From Bifidobacterium tibiigranuli (lineage in GTDB: Bacteria > Actinomycetota > Actinomycetes > Actinomycetales > Bifidobacteriaceae), in assembly GCF_009371885.1 (NCBI RefSeq), contig NZ_QLZA01000010.1:1-64000 (forward strand): a DNA stretch of 64,000 bases. The letters run 5' to 3'. Positions 60,301-64,000 of this stretch are shown one piece after another. Both the position numbers and the translations under genes were made by a program. The stretch's first letter is position 1, and every line of letters starts with the position of its first letter. The notes beneath the pieces are model-generated. The model had not been told where the DNA came from. It was given only the letters and a program-made list of their open reading frames with translations, and did no database searches.

Positions 60301-61589
60301 TTATTCGCCGCTTCGAGCACGATGCGCGCATTGCGGCGCGTGACGCTGAGCGCGTACGGGCGGCTGGACTCGCCCAGCTCGAAATCGCGCTGGAATATGC
60401 GGAACGCGCCCGGGCTGGCACCTCGCCAGGCGTAGATGGACTGGAAGGGATCGCCGACCGCGCCCACCGCGCTGCCGCTCTCATCTCCTCTGTCTGTGTT
60501 GTGCACGTCTACACCCGCTAGCGCGGACGCACTAGCCGACTCGTCACGAAAAGCTTCACCCTGCACAAGATTAGCCAACTCAGCTTGAGCTGTTGCAGGG
60601 TGAAACATAGCGGCAAGCAGCGCCGCCTGGGTCGTGGACGTGTCCTGATATTCGTCAAGCAATACGTGCCCGTAGCGTCGTCGGTAACGTTCGCCGATCG
60701 AGGGAAAGCGCGTGACCAGTTGGAATGCCGCCACGGTGAAATCGTTGAATTCCGCCATATTGAGCCGGCGTTTGGCCTCATGGTATTCCTGCACGAGTGT
60801 GAGCAGCGTTTCGCGCTGCGCCACGACCTGCCGCAGTTGGCCGCAACGGTAGATGCAGAGCCGTCTGAGCTCGGTCTCATATTCCTCAAGACGTTGCTGG
60901 TAGTGTGTATCGCTTTCCTTCTTCGTGCGCTTTCTCATCTTCGGCGCAGGTTCGCTTTCGGGCATCGATTCGTCGCCGATGGCCTTATTCAGCTGTTCTG
61001 TGAATCCTGCATCCCATATCCGGATGCGTTCGGTGGCTTCGCCGGCCCCTGTGCATCCGTCGCCGATCATCGCGCCGGAGATGGCGTTGGACAGCGCCAG
61101 CACTGCGTTCACAACTGTCGTGAATGCGCCGAAGTCCTGCCCGGACAACAGCTCCATATGCTCGTCGACGACATTGGCCGCCAATTGGTATGCACCAGCC
61201 TCGCTCAGTGGCTGCGTATCCTGGTCGAAGCCGACCAGCAGGCCGTATTGGCGCACAACCGATTGGAAGAAGGCATCGTACGTCAGCACCTCAGGCTTGA
61301 GGAACGCCCGGTTCATGGTTTCAAAAGACGCTCCGCTGCCCACGCCCGCTTGCATGGGCTGGCTCATCACGGCCTGCGAGACTCGGCCAAGCAGCTCGGA
61401 CGCCGCCTTGCGGGTGAAGGTCAGGCCGAGGATGCTCTGCGGGGCGACGCCGCGTTCGATCAGCGCGATAATCCGCCGGGTCATCGTATAGGTTTTGCCA
61501 CTGCCTGCGCCCGCGACCACCAGCATATCGTCGTTGATCGGCGCATTGACGGCCAGCGCCTGCTCGGAACTGTCGGTGATATCGGTCAT
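57327..61589 (-). CDS. adnB: UvrD-like helicase with RecB-type nuclease domain (AdnB-like)
   Basis: This 1420-aa protein resembles the AdnB subunit of the actinobacterial AdnAB double-strand-break resection motor. Helicase motifs are complete: Walker A VVAGAGSGKTYTM, motif II VLLDEYQDTS, motif III DPFQSIYAWRGA, MTIHQAKGLEWDSV and motif VI AYVALTRAREEV. A C-terminal PD-(D/E)XK nuclease follows (HAWAERF, VVGKLDAVFF, IVDWKTGAKP). It is about 300 residues longer than mycobacterial AdnB. ATG 61589 overlaps the stop of the upstream partner, so the two are co-translated. The upstream frame beyond 61589 is not coding. Confidence 0.92.
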   Translation of the reverse strand: MTDITDSSEQALAVNAPINDDMLVVAGAGSGKTYTMTRRIIALIERGVAPQSILGLTFTRKAASELLGRVSQAVMSQPMQAGVGSGASFETMNRAFLKPEVLTYDAFFQSVVRQYGLLVGFDQDTQPLSEAGAYQLAANVVDEHMELLSGQDFGAFTTVVNAVLALSNAISGAMIGDGCTGAGEATERIRIWDAGFTEQLNKAIGDESMPESEPAPKMRKRTKKESDTHYQQRLEEYETELRRLCIYRCGQLRQVVAQRETLLTLVQEYHEAKRRLNMAEFNDFTVAAFQLVTRFPSIGERYRRRYGHVLLDEYQDTSTTQAALLAAMFHPATAQAELANLVQGEAFRDESASASALAGVDVHNTDRGDESGSAVGAVGDPFQSIYAWRGASPGAFRIFQRDFELGESSRPYALSVTRRNARIVLEAANNLTAPLRAAGRQQRPGSSLMHEVDVDRLQAMDNAPTGTLGVLGYETLGQEIDAVARFALASIARHSEHGDGLDSAGTDVPSSSAVNGPHVAVLFRTKSLMPQFAQGLEKAGLTVQIVGYSALLERPEVRDLLALLHVVADHTDSASLMRLLATPRYALSTHELQALADAAERRNTEFRFRALVQAGVASADLPQEQWAQCVNEHRDAVPNAVFLGDVLVDPDLPQQLERMPSLTPRSRQTIARAGAAIRQVHRVLNHPLAEVVRTAVEALDLDIDAIVAQALAYPDKPVSPSVARAPMNAVIQLIDTYTQEITEGQRATLRGFVSWIDALASIQDQTAAAPDESADVVLMTIHQAKGLEWDSVAVVGLAERTFPSSQGDNLSISLDEEHPGGMQGGVWVSPQYAQTANTWLTDPAAVPVPIRADAGILPRFPHDAQQGADPIEALRSLDDVEQIDDEIFGDMRAAAPLNEGVGEEDREAWYLTQREEYGRRLHADERRLAYVALTRAREEVLLTYSATNETGREPEETKGRRAKPSNFWVEVHDSLCHHEDITKPQADSDQAVERSLAATEAVLPEGFFAGEHAEWYQRLVVSEAWQSELADDEDPEGLPWPSAMSENVSNALRLSADAVRAALARRRKPASDPLVPQQSQTTSAHRAIPDLAKASADSTLPPAQSLLFRAQLLVEDEDLMPWTVGGDGTSTRTLNDVVRERGRRILANRRQNVTALQARSGSMSAREEQRFWRALVRPIPQVASPAAQSGTIAHAWAERFINAFGRDDVPDNAWDVDANTIAAETPSQTRAQMLEELNTAERRAERGDSDAKQQRILLWERRLADSRWARRRPAWAERQIVVALPQLGDHIVVGKLDAVFFGGLDEQSDTANEQHGRADQHGEQYGRDSQDEPKRFTIVDWKTGAKPRTAEDTERKLRQLDMYRLLLSAIEDVPLASIDATLYYLDEPEEGSRELHARAKTEQEILAELSSGIPQQSDND

Positions 61590-64000
61590 GCTGCCCGCCC
61601 CTTCCTGATCTCGAAAACCGTGTCGCTGCGCCCGGAGCACGCCGGGCACACGGCACGCATGCGGCAATACTTCATATGGCCCCTGCTCGGGTGGGCGATC
61701 AGGCTCGCGGAACAGCTCGCCGCAGCCGCATAGAACACTCTGGCAATCATGGTCAGCGCCCACACCGCCTGCGTGCCACGCAACGCGACGAACTGCCGCC
61801 ATGCGGATTCATCCACGCCCTCAGGAACTGCATCGGGGTCAAGAGCGACCGTATCCGTCAGCTTCTCCAAGCTCGTGTAATGGTATCGCGCAGCGAAGGT
61901 CGCATCGTTCAGATGTCCGTCGACGAACAGCGGCGGCTGGAACAGGCTTTCGGGAGCGTAGCTTTCCGCCGGCAGCTTGCCGTTCGCCACGTAGAACAGG
62001 TCGCTTTGCTCGATGCGCGGCATGACACTCAGCGCTGCCGCGCCGCCCGGACCTTCGACCGGGAACGCCAGACCAAGCTGGTAGCAGACCAGCTGCAAAT
62101 CGCTGAATTGCTGCACGATGTCGGGAACGGCACCAGTCTTATAATCAATCAGCCGCACGACCATGCTGCCATCAGGCAGGCGTCGCGTCTCCTCACGATC
62201 AATCCGGCCGCCTAGCCGGATTATCATATTTTCGCGCATCGCCTCGGGCCAGCCGCCCACGAGAGCGCCCATGATGCCGTACAGGTCGCGGCGTGACACC
62301 GGGTCGACCTCGTCAAGGGCGTTGTACGCCTCAAGAATGTCATCCAGCGAAAACCTGGAAGCAAACGAGCGCTCGCATGCGACATCGGTCAGAGTCCCCA
62401 CGGTTATTTTCTCCGCGTTGCCGCCCAGATATTCCGTGCCACTGGAAGTCACGAAGTATCTGGCGATATTCGCTATTACGGCTTCGGCGTCGTTGTCTTT
62501 GCGGATGGCGCTATAGCGGCTTGCCGGGTCATCGATGGACTGCGGGTCGCCGCGCAGCTCGCGGTAGATGTCCATCATGCGTTCGGTGAGCGCTGTTATG
62601 CGCTCGTCCTCGGGCAGCTCCGACAGGAAGTCAGGCATGTCGAAGCCGTTTTCGCTGGCGTTTTGCGCAACCGCGTGAATCAGCGTGCCGAAAGCCGTCG
62701 CCGCGCTGCCACGCTGCGGGCCGGCGAAACGATTTTCGAGCAGCCAGCACACCGGGCACGCCCACAAGCCATCCACGGCGGAAGGATACAGGGAGACCAC
62801 CGGACCTGCTGCTGGTTGTTCTGTTTGTTCTACCTGTTCTTCGGGCTCTTGTGCGGAGCTCTCTCGCTGGCGCGAAGCCGATTCTGATTGCAGCGTATCG
62901 TCCGCTTTCGCCCGCACTGCGTTGACACTGCCATCGTCGTCCAGTGGCGATGCACGCGGCTGCGGATAGGCCCAATTGTCCGGGTCGGCCGAGGCGATGC
63001 CGTTGCAGGCCAACAATGCCAAGGCTTCGGCGGCATCATGAACCTCGGAGGCGTCTTGCGTCTGCTGCAGCGCGCGTTTGGACAGCAGCAGTCGCGCCGA
63101 AGCCACCAGTCCGCGAGGGTCGGCATCCAGTCCTGCGAAGGCATCGCTGCCGCCGACCTCGCTGTAGTTGCGGGTCGTGGTGTCAGCTTGGGCATTGCGG
63201 TCGAACAGCTCGGGAAGATATCCGTACAGGAAGTCGGACGGGGACAGGTCATCGTTGGCGACCGCACTGAGCGTCACCTGTTCCTGCCCTCTGGTCAGCG
63301 CGGCAAGGAAGCTCTTCTGCTCGCCGCACAGCACTGCGGCCAGCTGCGGATCATGCCCCGTCAAAGCGATCTGTCGGTCGTCGGCAAGCCGCCCACGCAG
63401 CATGATCTGCGCCAGCTCCTCGCCGCCGAACATCGTGTTGCGTGCCGCGAGGTTCGGCCACACGCCTTCCTGCATCGCCACAATCCACACTTGCGGCCAA
63501 TGCTGGCCGTCGGCTCCTGCTGGCGTGGTCACGGTAACCGCCTGGTCGATGGGCGCAACCTTGGCCAGCGAATCGGCCTCGATGCGCATCGAACGCACCT
63601 GTTCGAGAAAGCCTTCGATATCGCGGCTCGCTCCGCTGCCTGCGGCATAGTCGAACAGTCGCATCGCGGCATCGAGCCGATCATTGGCTGCCCGCCCGTC
63701 ATCAGTGTTGTTCAGCGCCTCACGCTGCCACCGCTCAGCCACTTTGCATGAATCCCATGCCAACGCCAGCGCATACTGCGGCTCGGTTGATGACAGCGCA
63801 GCCATTCCATCGGCGACTTGTGCCACCAGATCCCACAGATGGCCGAAAGCCTCGGCATTCGGCTCGCGTCCGCCAACGGAGCGGATCACATCCACGACGT
63901 CATCCGCCGCAAGGTTGTCGAAGCCATCGCAGGCCAGCATCACGTACAGGGCCTCAGGACCGAGTTCCATGCTGTCGTCATCCTGTGATTGGTCGCCCTG
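61586..64000 (-). CDS. adnA: AdnA-like nuclease/helicase subunit, 5' part missing
   Basis: At least 804 codons are present; the frame is open to the window end, so the N-terminal ATPase part is outside. Visible are helicase-like stretches (VWIVAMQEGVWPN, RGQEQVTLSAV) and a C-terminal nuclease (IRLGGRIDREE, VRLIDYKTGAVP). Four Cys that probably hold a [4Fe-4S] cluster are seen: one in LWACPVCWLLENRF and three in KYCRMRAVCPACSG. This arrangement matches AdnA/AddB-type nucleases. Its stop overlaps the adnB start, consistent with a complex made in equal amounts. An internal ATG at 63970 is not the start. Confidence 0.9.
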   Translation of the reverse strand, partial: QGDQSQDDDSMELGPEALYVMLACDGFDNLAADDVVDVIRSVGGREPNAEAFGHLWDLVAQVADGMAALSSTEPQYALALAWDSCKVAERWQREALNNTDDGRAANDRLDAAMRLFDYAAGSGASRDIEGFLEQVRSMRIEADSLAKVAPIDQAVTVTTPAGADGQHWPQVWIVAMQEGVWPNLAARNTMFGGEELAQIMLRGRLADDRQIALTGHDPQLAAVLCGEQKSFLAALTRGQEQVTLSAVANDDLSPSDFLYGYLPELFDRNAQADTTTRNYSEVGGSDAFAGLDADPRGLVASARLLLSKRALQQTQDASEVHDAAEALALLACNGIASADPDNWAYPQPRASPLDDDGSVNAVRAKADDTLQSESASRQRESSAQEPEEQVEQTEQPAAGPVVSLYPSAVDGLWACPVCWLLENRFAGPQRGSAATAFGTLIHAVAQNASENGFDMPDFLSELPEDERITALTERMMDIYRELRGDPQSIDDPASRYSAIRKDNDAEAVIANIARYFVTSSGTEYLGGNAEKITVGTLTDVACERSFASRFSLDDILEAYNALDEVDPVSRRDLYGIMGALVGGWPEAMRENMIIRLGGRIDREETRRLPDGSMVVRLIDYKTGAVPDIVQQFSDLQLVCYQLGLAFPVEGPGGAAALSVMPRIEQSDLFYVANGKLPAESYAPESLFQPPLFVDGHLNDATFAARYHYTSLEKLTDTVALDPDAVPEGVDESAWRQFVALRGTQAVWALTMIARVFYAAAASCSASLIAHPSRGHMKYCRMRAVCPACSGRSDTVFEIRKGRAA

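Overview
The window is a gene-dense, high-GC segment of an actinobacterial chromosome, most probably from a Bifidobacterium. The reasons are an AdnAB-type helicase-nuclease pair, an actinobacterial-type SerC, the PhoU/SenX3-like kinase/GpmA neighbourhood, RNase J next to DapA, secreted CHAP and NlpC/P60 amidases, and many sugar and polyol uptake genes. I see no rRNA, CRISPR array, integrase or intact insertion sequence. There is one tRNA (Pro, anticodon CGG). Species cannot be assigned from the sequence alone.

Layout. 1-2.2 kb: the tail of an unknown gene, then two secreted cell-wall amidases that share a short motif. 2.4-12.3 kb: housekeeping (serC, manA, a SenX3-like kinase, phoU, gpmA, menA, lysS, tRNA-Pro). 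12.3-15.9 kb: a polyol module (MFS permease, zinc dehydrogenase, AraC regulator). 16-25.9 kb: a 42-aa ORF, a VOC protein, an uncharacterised operon (TPR/DUF4037-like nucleotidyltransferase, DUF4125-like protein, membrane-anchored alpha/beta hydrolase), a frameshifted gene in a repeat-rich spacer, a marR-MATE efflux pair and an isochorismatase-like hydrolase. 26-31.7 kb: an envelope-stress locus of two PspC-domain proteins, a linked membrane protein and a NarL-type regulator. 31.8-35.3 kb: LysR/DMT exporter pair, a HAD-fold protein with degraded active-site motifs, and MgtC.

35.4-40.7 kb is the most interesting region. An APH-fold kinase, a permease resembling ethanolamine permeases, a class III PLP enzyme that reads like the amino-alcohol-phosphate phospho-lyases, and a UTRA-type GntR regulator lie on one strand. 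Together they suggest a microcompartment-free, B12-independent route: amino alcohol in, phosphorylation, then elimination to aldehyde, ammonium and phosphate.

41-54.5 kb: a beta-glucoside-type PTS, a decayed stretch with a response-regulator remnant, pepN, rnj, dapA, a gluconate module (gnd, gntK, gntP and divergent gntR) sitting between dapA and dapB, then dapB. 54.5-64 kb: an MFS transporter coupled to a GNAT acetyltransferase, and the adnB/adnA repair genes, the latter cut by the window end.

Other points of note are a SenX3-like kinase whose phosphoacceptor histidine is replaced by glutamate, and at least two families of dispersed palindromic intergenic elements, including a 118-bp double palindrome present twice.
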